Origin: an uncultured Rikenellaceae bacterium
GTDB taxonomy: Bacteria; Bacteroidota; Bacteroidia; Bacteroidales; Rikenellaceae
NCBI GenBank assembly: GCA_947054185.1
Contig: CAMRVW010000002.1
Span: forward strand, 1 to 38,613
Length of the DNA stretch: 38,613 bases
Reading direction: 5' to 3'
Made by a program: the position numbers and the translations under genes. The notes beneath the pieces were generated by a model. That model worked only from the letters and a program-made list of their open reading frames with translations. It did not search any database and was not told where the DNA came from. Shown here in pieces: positions 7,902-16,530 of this stretch. Position 1 is the first letter of the stretch, and every line of letters starts with the position of its first letter.

Positions 7902-9848
7902 ATGAGATTCATATCCAAATACATAACGATCGCACTGTTGTTTGCCGGCGCCTTTGCGGTCAACCAGGGGTGTGCCAATCCGTCGGCACCCACGGGCGGC
8001 CCCCAAGACACTCTGCCGCCCCGCATACTCTCGATTGTGCCGGCCAATTTCACGACACATTTCGGCGGCGGGCGCATAGTAATCACCTTTGACGAGTATG
8101 TGCAGCTGAAAGATGTGCAGAAAGAGGTCATAATATCGCCGCCCATAGAGCGCAGGCCCATGATGACGCTCAAAGGGCGGTCGGTGCACATCAACTTCAC
8201 CGAAGATATAAAGCTCGACCCCAACACCACATATAAGATAGACTTTGGCAAGGCAATAGCCGACAACAACGAGGGTAACATACTTTACGGCTTTACTTAC
8301 GTATTCTCGACAGGCGACCATATAGACTCGCTGGCCATGTCGGGGCAGGTTGTCGACGCCTTTTCGGGCGACTCGCTGTTTAACGCCACCCTGCTGTTTT
8401 TCGATGCCGCGGTCGACACCACCGCTTACGACTCCACCCTATTCATAGGCAAGCCTCTCTCGACGGCGCGCACCGACAGCATGGGCGTATTTCTGGCCAC
8501 CAACCTCAAGCCCATGAGTTACCGCATATATGCCATTGCCGACGACAACGGCAACGGCAGGTATGAGCCCGGCACCGACAAAGTGGCATTTACAGACTCG
8601 GCATACAACCCAGCCCTGATGCCCCCGTTCAAGGTGTGGTGGAACCAAAAGCGCATGCGCATAGAGGCCACCCCGCAGATGAGGATGCGCGCATTCGGCG
8701 AGAAGGCCGTACGCCGTCAGTCGCTCACCAAGATAACACGCACCGACAAATATTCGTTCTTCCTCGAATTCTCATCGCAAGATCCCGAGGGAGTGCGCAT
8801 TATGATGGACCGCGTGGACAGCTCGGCTTTCATTGTCAAAAGATCACGCCACGGCGACTCCGTCAACGTGTGGATAGACACCACACTGGTAACGGGTGCG
8901 GTGCCCGACACGCTTAAGGGCGTGGTGGAGTTCATGACCACCGACTCGTTAGGCCGCGACACGCTCGGCGCCCGCTCATTCAGGCTCGCGCCCCTTAGAG
9001 AGGCGCGCAGGAACTCACGAAAAGAGGAGCCCGAGAAGCCCGAAAACCCGTTCAAGGTGGAGGTGAGGGCCTCTAACCCGCTCAACCCCCACGGCACCAT
9101 AGACATGCGTTTCAAGGTGCCGTTGCGACAACCGGTGACCGACAGCATCGTCCTTATGGCCGAGGTCAAAGAGCCGGTGACGGAGGGTCCGCGCGGCGAC
9201 AGGCGTCTGGAGCAGAAAGAGAGCGAGCCCAAAGAGGCGGTGTTTGAAAAGGTGCCGTTCACGTTCGAGCGCGACAGCATAGACATACTTCTGTGGAGGC
9301 TTGGCAGCAAGTGGCGCCCCGACAGCCGTTACAGGCTCGAAATATTGCCCGGGGCACTGACCGACATTTACGGAGGAAGCAACGACACGCTCAAATCGGA
9401 CTTCACGGTAATGAAACCCGACAATTACACCCGTTTCATACTCGATGTAAAAGCCGACCGGTCAAAGAGATATATAGTGCAGCTGACCGGCACCAACGGC
9501 ACCGTCAAATATGAGAAAAAACATGTGGGGCCCGGTAAGGTGACTTTCGATTACATAGAGCCGTCGCAGGATTACAAGATACGCATAATAGAAGACATTG
9601 ACAACAACGGCCTGTGGGACAGCGGACGTCTGGTGGAGAGGGTGCATCCCGAGCGCGTGGCTTTCTTTGCCGACGACCACGGCAACAGCGTCATAAGCAC
9701 CAAGGCCAACTGGGACATATTGCTCTCTCTCGATATGAACCACATATTCGACGGGGCCGTCACCAATGTGCGTAACACCATAACAAAGCCGGGCGATGCC
9801 GACGAGTCGACCAAAGATCTGCCGGTAAGCGATGAGGAGGATGAGTGA
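7902..9848 (+). CDS. Ig-like (Big_5 type) domain lipoprotein
   Basis: A large envelope protein of unknown role, widely seen in Bacteroidota. It begins with a short hydrophobic leader and a probable lipidated Cys24, though the residue at -3 is Asn and so the lipobox is weak. The mature start CANPSAPTGGPQDTLPP is the recognisable family signature, followed by an Ig-like fold region (about 35-135) with VITFDEYVQL. The middle and C-terminal parts are beta-rich with no catalytic motif that I can name. The 648-residue form begins at ATG 7902, just after a promoter box. The next gene, a PorT-type barrel, overlaps it by one base, so both are probably envelope proteins made together. Confidence 0.8.
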   Translation: MRFISKYITIALLFAGAFAVNQGCANPSAPTGGPQDTLPPRILSIVPANFTTHFGGGRIVITFDEYVQLKDVQKEVIISPPIERRPMMTLKGRSVHINFTEDIKLDPNTTYKIDFGKAIADNNEGNILYGFTYVFSTGDHIDSLAMSGQVVDAFSGDSLFNATLLFFDAAVDTTAYDSTLFIGKPLSTARTDSMGVFLATNLKPMSYRIYAIADDNGNGRYEPGTDKVAFTDSAYNPALMPPFKVWWNQKRMRIEATPQMRMRAFGEKAVRRQSLTKITRTDKYSFFLEFSSQDPEGVRIMMDRVDSSAFIVKRSRHGDSVNVWIDTTLVTGAVPDTLKGVVEFMTTDSLGRDTLGARSFRLAPLREARRNSRKEEPEKPENPFKVEVRASNPLNPHGTIDMRFKVPLRQPVTDSIVLMAEVKEPVTEGPRGDRRLEQKESEPKEAVFEKVPFTFERDSIDILLWRLGSKWRPDSRYRLEILPGALTDIYGGSNDTLKSDFTVMKPDNYTRFILDVKADRSKRYIVQLTGTNGTVKYEKKHVGPGKVTFDYIEPSQDYKIRIIEDIDNNGLWDSGRLVERVHPERVAFFADDHGNSVISTKANWDILLSLDMNHIFDGAVTNVRNTITKPGDADESTKDLPVSDEEDE

Positions 9849-10600
9849 TGGAGACAATAAAACGAGCAGCCATAACCGCGCTTGCGATAGTGGCGACAGC
9901 CTTTTCGGCATCGGCCCAGGGCGGCCATTATTTGGGTGTGCGAGGGGGCGCGGGTGCCAGCAAGGTGAGGTTCTATCCCCGCAAGGAGAGCAAATACCTG
10001 ATGCCCAACATCACTTACGGTGTGGCATATAAATATTTGGGAGGCGACCGCTTCTTCGGGGGCGTGGAGCTCGACGTCAACTATGTGGAAAAGGGGTATA
10101 AGTATCTTGTCAAGAGCGGCTCCGACTCATCGTTGCAACGCAAGCTCACAGCCATAGAGCTGCCTTTCATGTGGCAACCGCACGTGTGGTTCGCCCAAAA
10201 CAGGGCGAGGTTTTTCCTCAACGCCGGGCCATACCTGTCGTATATGCTGAAAACCTCTGACGAGAGGTTGGTGTCGAAAAAAAACGGAGAGAAAGCGGTG
10301 TATGCATACGAATTCAACCCGTTGCGGGACAATCGCCTGGAGTATGGGCTAAGCGCCGGTGCGGGGTTTGGCGCCACCATTGCCGGCAGACTTGAGGTGT
10401 TGTTTGAGTTTCGTTACGTGGTGGGCTTTTCCGACATTCTTAAAAACCCCAACAAATATCCCGCCAGCATCACTCAGGAGTCGCCGATAGACCAGATGAA
10501 CGTGACCATAGGCATACATTATCTGTTCAGAAAGCAATCGGGCCGGCCCGCCACAGCCAAGAGTGAACGCAGAAGCGGGCGTAAACCCGGAAGGCAGTGA
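9848..10600 (+). CDS. PorT-family outer-membrane beta-barrel protein
   Basis: Predicted outer-membrane barrel protein. A signal peptide with AFSASAQGG as cleavage region is followed by alternating beta strands rich in Gly and aromatics (VELDVNYVEKGYKYLV, ARFFLNAGPYLSYML, EYGLSAGAGFGA, VLFEFRYVVGFSD, MNVTIGIHYLF). This pattern is typical of the small PorT/OMP_b-brl_2 group. ATG 9848 overlaps the stop of the lipoprotein gene (TGATG). Unusual: after the last strand the protein carries about 20 strongly basic residues instead of ending at an aromatic residue as barrels usually do. PorT in some relatives takes part in type IX secretion, but this family is broad and that role is not shown here. Confidence 0.75.
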   Translation: METIKRAAITALAIVATAFSASAQGGHYLGVRGGAGASKVRFYPRKESKYLMPNITYGVAYKYLGGDRFFGGVELDVNYVEKGYKYLVKSGSDSSLQRKLTAIELPFMWQPHVWFAQNRARFFLNAGPYLSYMLKTSDERLVSKKNGEKAVYAYEFNPLRDNRLEYGLSAGAGFGATIAGRLEVLFEFRYVVGFSDILKNPNKYPASITQESPIDQMNVTIGIHYLFRKQSGRPATAKSERRSGRKPGRQ

Positions 10601-10767
10601 CCGCATGCAAAAAGGCTGTCGGAAAGTTGGGCGGGAAGGTGCCGGGAGAGCATGTAAAAGAGGCAAACCCGAAGAGTCTAAGCAGCGGTACGACAGAAAA
10701 GCATGCGTCAAGACAAGCTATAACAGGCGCAGGCATACGATAACATAATTTTTCCTTAAAATAAACC

Positions 10768-11115
10768 ATGGACGAGACATCACCCAGAGCATTAAAACTG
10801 TCGCGGCAGATACAACGCGACATAAGCGATATATTCACTCGTGAGCCGTCATACCTCATACCGGGCACCATGGTGTCGGTGACGGTTGTGCGCATGAGCC
10901 CCGATTTGTCGTTCGCCAAGATATATGTTAGCGTCTTTCCCTTTGAACGTCACAAAGAGGTGATGTCAAAACTGAAAGACAACACCTGGAGCATACGCAA
11001 GATGCTGGCGGCAAAGATGAAGAACCAGATAAAGTCGATACCCGAGATTGCCTTTTACATAGACGATTCCATAGAGTATGCCGACTCCATAGAGAACGTG
11101 CTCAGAAAGTTATAG
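10768..11115 (+). CDS. rbfA: Ribosome-binding factor A
   Basis: Late maturation factor of the 30S ribosomal subunit, binding 16S rRNA. The 115-residue protein is a single KH-like domain. It has the N-terminal SRQIQRDISDIF helix, the central TVVRMSPDLSFAKIYVSVFP strand pair and the C-terminal PEIAFYIDDSIEYADSIENV segment typical of RbfA. It opens a plus-strand cluster: the membrane permease gene follows after three bases. The 167 bases upstream show no clear consensus promoter. Confidence 0.92.
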   Translation: MDETSPRALKLSRQIQRDISDIFTREPSYLIPGTMVSVTVVRMSPDLSFAKIYVSVFPFERHKEVMSKLKDNTWSIRKMLAAKMKNQIKSIPEIAFYIDDSIEYADSIENVLRKL

Positions 11116-11118
11116 GCG

Positions 11119-12330
11119 ATGTTGCTGCGCGGTGTGCCATACATATCGTTGCGTTACCTGTTTTCACGCAAGTCGCACTCCATCATCAACATCATATCGG
11201 TGTTGAGCGCATTGGCCGTGACGGTGCCGTGTGCCGCCATGATAGTGCTGCTTTCGGTATATAACGGGCTTGACGATGTATTGCGGTCGATGTACGGACA
11301 TTTCGACCCGCAGCTTAAAATATCATCTCTCACGGGGCGTTATTTCAGCGTATCGGAGGGGTTGCAAGACTCGTTACGCAGCGTTGAGGGGGTTGAGGTG
11401 GTGTCGCCGATGATTGACGAGAATGTGTTTGCCGCCTATAACGACCGCAACGCCATAGTGACCATGCGTGGGGTCGACTCGTCGTATGCGCGGCTGGTGC
11501 CCATAGAGCAGATGATGATAGCGGGCAGATATTCGCCGGCGTTGGGCGACACGGACAGGGCCGTGGCGGGAGCAGGCATAGCCTATAAGCTCGGCATCAA
11601 CATAGCCGTGCGCCGCAAGATCGAGCTTTACACATACAATACACCGAGTCGGACGTCGTTCATGCCCTCGTCGTTTTACCGTAAAAAGGGGCTGCAACCC
11701 GTCGGCATATATCAGCTCGACGCCGACACCGACAGCCGTTACATGCTGGTGCCCCTGCGTTTTGCAGGCGACCTGCTGGGCAAAGAGGGCAAGGCCACGT
11801 CGATAGGCTTGAAGCTGGCGCCCGAAGCCGACGAGAAAGCCGTACAAGAGAGGGTGGCCAGGTTGATGGGTACTCACTTCAAGGTGCAAAACAGATTTGA
11901 GCAGAAAGAGACCATATTCAGGATAATGGGATATGAGAAGATAGGCATATTCTTCATCATATTCATGGTGGCGGCCATATCGTCGCTCACGCTGGTGGCG
12001 TCGGTGGTGATGCTGGTGGCCGACAAGGAGGGGCAGCTTAACACCCTTAAGAGCATGGGGGCCACAGATGGTTACATAAGGCGCATATTCTTCACCCAGG
12101 GGCTTATGATATCGGCCTTGGGCTTGACGGCGGGGGTGGTGCTGGGGCTGGGGCTGGCTTTCGTGCAACAGAGATGGGGACTGATAGGCATAGGCGGCGG
12201 ATCGTTGATAATAGACACCTATCCTGTGAGGATCGCCATTTCCGACGTGGTGTTGACAATATTGTCCATGGCGCTTTTGAACGTCACCATAACATATTTT
12301 ACATCGAAAGGCGTTGTAAGAACAAAATGA
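11119..12330 (+). CDS. LolC/FtsX-type ABC transporter permease
   Basis: Inner-membrane permease of the LolC/E-MacB superfamily, probably acting with an ATPase encoded elsewhere, for example in lipoprotein release. The 403 residues show the usual plan: one membrane segment near 22-48, a large periplasmic MacB-PCD-like domain, and three C-terminal segments near 274-302, 325-349 and 369-393 forming the FtsX domain. The motif KEGQLNTLKSMGATDGYIRRIF after the second segment is typical of LolC/E coupling helices. It starts 3 bases after rbfA and overlaps the next gene by ATGA. No ATPase gene is adjacent, so the substrate is inferred. Confidence 0.85.
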   Translation: MLLRGVPYISLRYLFSRKSHSIINIISVLSALAVTVPCAAMIVLLSVYNGLDDVLRSMYGHFDPQLKISSLTGRYFSVSEGLQDSLRSVEGVEVVSPMIDENVFAAYNDRNAIVTMRGVDSSYARLVPIEQMMIAGRYSPALGDTDRAVAGAGIAYKLGINIAVRRKIELYTYNTPSRTSFMPSSFYRKKGLQPVGIYQLDADTDSRYMLVPLRFAGDLLGKEGKATSIGLKLAPEADEKAVQERVARLMGTHFKVQNRFEQKETIFRIMGYEKIGIFFIIFMVAAISSLTLVASVVMLVADKEGQLNTLKSMGATDGYIRRIFFTQGLMISALGLTAGVVLGLGLAFVQQRWGLIGIGGGSLIIDTYPVRIAISDVVLTILSMALLNVTITYFTSKGVVRTK

Positions 12331-13220
12331 TGAGAAAGATATTACCAATATTGATGTCGCTGTCGCTGCTGGCAGGCTGTCGTGACAGGCAGATGATTCC
12401 CGACGACGACCTTAAAGCCATTATATCGGACGTATATCTGGCCGACTGTTATCTGCGTGAGATGCGTTCGGAGTATGACCGTGACACCATCACCGTGCTG
12501 GCGCCTGTGCTCGAGCGTTACGGTTACACCATGGATCAGATGAAGCACACCCTCTATGTGATGTCGCAACGCAAGACGAGCTCGTTGCCGCGCATCGTCG
12601 ACATGGCCGTGGAGGATTACGCCGCACGTCTTAAGCGTTACAGGGCAGGTTACGACATCAGCCTTCGGTGGGACACGCTGTCAAACAGGCTGGCCACCCT
12701 CGAGCTCATGCTCGACTCCCTCAAAGCCCGCGACACCGCCGACTTTGCCAAAGCGCGTTTCGACCTGCCGATATACCGCACCGGCATATACACCATAACG
12801 ATGAGTTACCTGATAGACTCCGCCGACCGCAACAGGAACTATCTGATAAAATACACTCTTTTGGACACCATGGACCGTTCGGCGAAAAACAACGGGTCGA
12901 TATGGTTAGGACGCATGGGACGCAAGAGCTTGAGCACCACCGACATAAAGATAGATGCCGACAAATACAACCGCATGACCGTCGATTTTCTGTCGGTGGC
13001 TTCCGGGCGATTGATAAACCGTCCGATAGTCGACATTGACACCATGACGGTGACCTATCGTCCGCCCATAGACAAGGCGCGCAAGATGAATTACCAGAGA
13101 TATTTCGGGCTTTTCAACCAAGACACCGTAAAATTCAAAATGTATGAAACAGAGAAAGATAGCAGCGCACTTCGCCCTCCTTTCAGGGTGCCTTACACCC
13201 TCGGTGGTAATAAGCGTTGA
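12327..13220 (+). CDS. DUF4296 lipoprotein
   Basis: A predicted lipoprotein of unknown role. The N-terminus is a signal peptide with a good lipobox (LLAGC, Cys18). The IPDDDLKAIISDVYLADCYLR segment just after it is the DUF4296 hallmark. The rest, about 150-297, has no motif I recognise. ATG 12327 overlaps the permease stop (ATGA); a second ATG follows directly at 12330. Its 3' end overlaps the next gene by 77 bases in another frame, so the last 25 or so residues share coding DNA with the amidohydrolase. The position after a LolC-type permease suggests an envelope link but does not prove one. Confidence 0.8.
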   Translation: MMRKILPILMSLSLLAGCRDRQMIPDDDLKAIISDVYLADCYLREMRSEYDRDTITVLAPVLERYGYTMDQMKHTLYVMSQRKTSSLPRIVDMAVEDYAARLKRYRAGYDISLRWDTLSNRLATLELMLDSLKARDTADFAKARFDLPIYRTGIYTITMSYLIDSADRNRNYLIKYTLLDTMDRSAKNNGSIWLGRMGRKSLSTTDIKIDADKYNRMTVDFLSVASGRLINRPIVDIDTMTVTYRPPIDKARKMNYQRYFGLFNQDTVKFKMYETEKDSSALRPPFRVPYTLGGNKR

Positions 13221-14280
13221 CCAAAACGGCACAATAACCGACATTGAGAGCGATGTCAAAAACACAGACTCGCTTGAAGGGGTGGAGTTTTACGGCGGCA
13301 TACTCATACCGGGCATGTCTAACTGCCACTGCCACATAGAGTATTCTTACGTCAAGGGCATGATAGCCCGGGGCGGCGGACTGCCCGAGTTCATACGCTC
13401 CATAATAGAGATAAAACGCACCAACGAGGTGCCCGACCGGGAAAAGTGCCGCATGGCGTCGGCATGGAGCCGCAAGATGTACGACGAGGGCATAGTGGCG
13501 GTGGGCGACCACAACAACAACGACTATGTATATGCCGCCAAGCAGGAGAGCGGCATTTTCTGGCGCACGTTCGTGGAGCTGTTCGACGTTGACGGACAGA
13601 GCGCCGACGAGACATTCCTGGACGGACTCAAACGCGCCGAGCACCACCGTTCTCTCGGGTTGCCGGCCTCTGTGATACCGCATGCCTGTTACACCATGGA
13701 CGACCGTCTGATGGCCCTGACGGGAGGTGCCGCCGAGGCTCACTGCGGGGCGCGGGCAGAGGGCATAGTGTCGATACATTACAAGGAGTCTGTCGCCTTG
13801 GGCGGGGCCGACGAACGGGCGCGGGTGGCGGCATCGCTCGGGTGCGGACGAACGGGTGTGCTGCTGGTGCACTGCATCTATGCCGACGAGGGCGACATAG
13901 ATATAATGACCGACAAGTTGGGCGACAAGGTGACGGTGGTGCCGTGTCCGCGTTCCAACATATATATAGAGAACCGGCTGCCCGACATAGAGATGCTGCG
14001 GCGCAAGGGTGTGCGCATAGCCTTAGGCACAGACGGGCTCAGCTCCAACGAGGTGTTGTCGGTGGTGGAGGAGCTCAAGTGCGTGAGCGCCAACATGCCC
14101 CACATACCCCTTGCCGAGATGCTCGGGTGGGCAACCGTCAACGGCGCCGAGGCCTTAGGCATAAGCGACAGGGCCGGCAGCTTCGAGGTGGGCAAGCGTC
14201 CGGGTGTGGTGCTGCTCGAAAATGTCGACATGCACAACATGCGTCTTACTTCCGGCACCACGGGACGCAGACTGGTGTAA
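13144..14280 (+). CDS. Amidohydrolase of the TRZ/ATZ deaminase type
   Basis: A metal-dependent hydrolase or deaminase, substrate unknown. The first metal motif HCH (His62, His64) is in GMSNCHCHIEYSY. Then come HYKES (His212, Glu215), LVHC (His243) and GTDGLSSN (Asp297), which together are the TRZ/ATZ set found in nucleoside and S-adenosylhomocysteine-type deaminases. The 378 residues are a little short of the usual 400-450. The start overlaps the DUF4296 gene by 77 bases, but the N-terminal strand KIAAHFALLSG fits the family, so I kept it. I see nothing in the neighbourhood that identifies the substrate. Confidence 0.82.
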   Translation: MKQRKIAAHFALLSGCLTPSVVISVDQNGTITDIESDVKNTDSLEGVEFYGGILIPGMSNCHCHIEYSYVKGMIARGGGLPEFIRSIIEIKRTNEVPDREKCRMASAWSRKMYDEGIVAVGDHNNNDYVYAAKQESGIFWRTFVELFDVDGQSADETFLDGLKRAEHHRSLGLPASVIPHACYTMDDRLMALTGGAAEAHCGARAEGIVSIHYKESVALGGADERARVAASLGCGRTGVLLVHCIYADEGDIDIMTDKLGDKVTVVPCPRSNIYIENRLPDIEMLRRKGVRIALGTDGLSSNEVLSVVEELKCVSANMPHIPLAEMLGWATVNGAEALGISDRAGSFEVGKRPGVVLLENVDMHNMRLTSGTTGRRLV

Positions 14281-14380
14281 AAAAGGGCCTCGTGAGACTC
14301 TTAGGGCAGGCAAACGAAGCCGTTTCGAGTGGGTGCGCCCTATTTCGGGAGTTGTTACAAGACAGATAAAAGATAACCAT

Positions 14381-15157
14381 ATGGCAACATCGCTTTTCGG
14401 AGACATAATTTTCGGACCTGTCAAAAGCAGGCGTCTGGGACGCTCTTTAGGGGTCAATCTGCTGCCGGTGGATGGCAAGCTGTGTAACTTCAACTGCATA
14501 TATTGCGAGTGCGGATGGACAGAGCACAAAGGGCAAAAACTGCGTTATAACGACCGCGACACCGTAAGGAAGGAGCTGGAGAAGAGGCTCACCGCCATGC
14601 GTGAAGAGGGGGAAGAGCTTGACGTGATAACATTTGCCGGCAACGGCGAGCCCACCATGCACCCCCGTTTCGCAGAGATAATAGACGACACCCTGGCGGT
14701 GCGCGACCGCCTCTTCCCCTCGGCCAAGGTGGCGGTGCTGAGCAATGCCACCATGATAGGGAGAGAAGATGTGCGCCATGCCCTCGAGAGGGTCGACCGC
14801 GCCATACTCAAAATAGACTCGGCGTTGGAGGAGAGCATCAAGGCGGTCAACGAGCCTCTGTTCGATTACTCGCTCGACAAGGTCATAGAGGGTATGCGCA
14901 ACTTCCGCGGCGAGGTGATCGTGCAGACCATGTTTCTGCGCGGAGAAAAGGACGGCCGCGCCATAGACAACACCACCGACGAAGAGCTGTCGGCATGGCT
15001 CGATGTGTTGGACAGGGTGCGCCCCTCGCTGGTGATGATATATTCGATAGACCGCGACACCCCGCACGACAGGCTCTCTAAAGTGAGCGCGCAAGAGCTG
15101 TCGGCAATAGCGCAAAAGGTGCGTCAGAGAGGCTATGTGTGCGAGCATACGGTATAA
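14381..15157 (+). CDS. Radical SAM protein of the COG0731 type
   Basis: Radical SAM enzyme of unknown substrate. The cluster-binding motif CNFNCIYC gives Cys35, Cys39 and Cys42, with Cys44 close by. The N-terminal FGPVKSRRLGRSLGVNLLP is typical of the COG0731 Fe-S oxidoreductases related to tRNA wyosine-synthesis enzymes. AGNGEPTMHP supplies the SAM-binding GGE-like motif as GNGEP. I chose ATG 14381, since conserved sequence begins there, giving 258 residues. It sits 100 bases after the amidohydrolase and 28 bases before prfB, so it may share a message with prfB. Confidence 0.85.
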   Translation: MATSLFGDIIFGPVKSRRLGRSLGVNLLPVDGKLCNFNCIYCECGWTEHKGQKLRYNDRDTVRKELEKRLTAMREEGEELDVITFAGNGEPTMHPRFAEIIDDTLAVRDRLFPSAKVAVLSNATMIGREDVRHALERVDRAILKIDSALEESIKAVNEPLFDYSLDKVIEGMRNFRGEVIVQTMFLRGEKDGRAIDNTTDEELSAWLDVLDRVRPSLVMIYSIDRDTPHDRLSKVSAQELSAIAQKVRQRGYVCEHTV

Positions 15158-15185
15158 GCAACAGGAAAACAAACGGTAAATTATC

Positions 15186-16269
15186 ATGACATACGAACTT
15201 TTTAAAGAGAATATAAAGCGACTGGAATCGCTGAGGAGCTGCCTTTGACCCCGCTCGCAGGCAGGGTGAATATGAACGGCTGATGTCGCAGCAAGAGGCC
15301 GCCGGTTTTTGGGACAACCCCTCGGAGGCAGAGAAGACGATGAAAGAGGCGGCCACGCACAAAGGGTGGCTCGACATATTGGCCGACCTCGACAACAAAC
15401 TCAACGAGGCGACCACCGCTTTCGACTTTATGCGCGAGGGTCTGCTGACCCAAGAGGAGGTCGATGCGGCGGCGAACGATTTTCTGTCGTCGCTTGAAGC
15501 GGCCGAGCTTAAAGCCATGCTGAGCGGCGATGAAGACCGCATGGGCGCCATAATAGAGATAAACTCGGGGGCCGGCGGCACCGAGAGCCTCGACTGGGCC
15601 TCCATGCTTTTGCGCATGTACACCCGTTATGCCGAACGCAAGGGGTTGGAGTGCCGTGTGCTCGACATTCAAGAGGATGGCATAGGTGTGAAGTCGGCGA
15701 TGATAGAGATAGGGGGCGATTTCTCGTTCGGTTATCTGCGCTCTGAGAGCGGTGTTCACAGGCTCGTGAGGCTGTCGCCGTTCGACTCGAGCAACCGCCG
15801 TCACACCACCTTTGCATCGGTGTTTGTGACACCCGCCATAGACGACTCCATAGAGATAGAGGTGTCGCCGGCGGATATCAAGTGGGACACATACAGATCG
15901 GGAGGGGCCGGAGGTCAGAACGTCAACAAGGTGGAGACCGGCGTAAGGCTCTATCACATACCCACAGGCATTGTGGTCGAGAACACAGAGACACGCTCGC
16001 AGCTCATGAACAAAGAGAATGCCATGCGCATACTCAAAAGCAAGCTCTATCAGATGGAGCTTGACAAGAAGATGGAGCTGCAACGAGAGCTTGAGGGCAA
16101 GAAGAAAAAGATAGAATGGGGAAGCCAGATAAGAAGTTACACTCTGCACCCCTATAAGCTGGTGAAAGACCATCGCACCGGGCATGAATCGTCGTCACCC
16201 GACGATGTGCTCGACGGCGAGATAGACGGTTTCATAAACGCTTTTCTGCTATGGGCCAACGAGGCTTAA
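15186..16269 (+). CDS. prfB: Peptide chain release factor 2, with programmed +1 frameshift
   Basis: Recognises UGA and UAA stop codons and triggers peptide release. The gene is in two frames: codons 1-20 from ATG 15186 to CTT 15243-15245, then a +1 shift at the in-frame TGA (15246-15248), resuming with GAC at 15247. The joined product is 360 residues, close to the usual 365. The stop-codon-reading tripeptide SPF is in VRLSPFDSSNRRHT, and the catalytic GGQ is in SGGAGGQNVNK. Translation from a later ATG alone would lose the N-terminal domain. The frameshift is the well-known autoregulatory device: when RF2 is scarce, the TGA is read slowly and the shift makes more RF2. Confidence 0.96.
15234..15249 (+). 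promoter_or_regulatory. prfB +1 frameshift site
   Basis: AGGAGC, three bases (TGC), then CTTTGAC. The spacing of the Shine-Dalgarno-like AGGAG to CTT matches the classical site. Slippage on CTT moves the ribosome to TTT, and reading resumes at GAC. Confidence 0.93.
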
Positions 16270-16530
16270 GCAGCCTGTCGAAAGAGGTCTGAAACGCCTT
16301 ATGCTCCCCGCATACCGCGCCTCGATGCGGCCAAACAGGGCTATGCAGGGTGGAGAAAGCAGGCGGCAGGGGGGCAATGGGAAAGTTATGGCGGTGTGGG
16401 TGGCGCGACAATAAGCGGCTGTGCGGAATAACAATGCTGTACATAAATTGGGGCGGGGCGTATAAATGAGGGGGGCGATGTTCATGGGTTTATCGGAGCA
16501 ACGCATTAAAACAGGGTTAGAACAAAAGAG

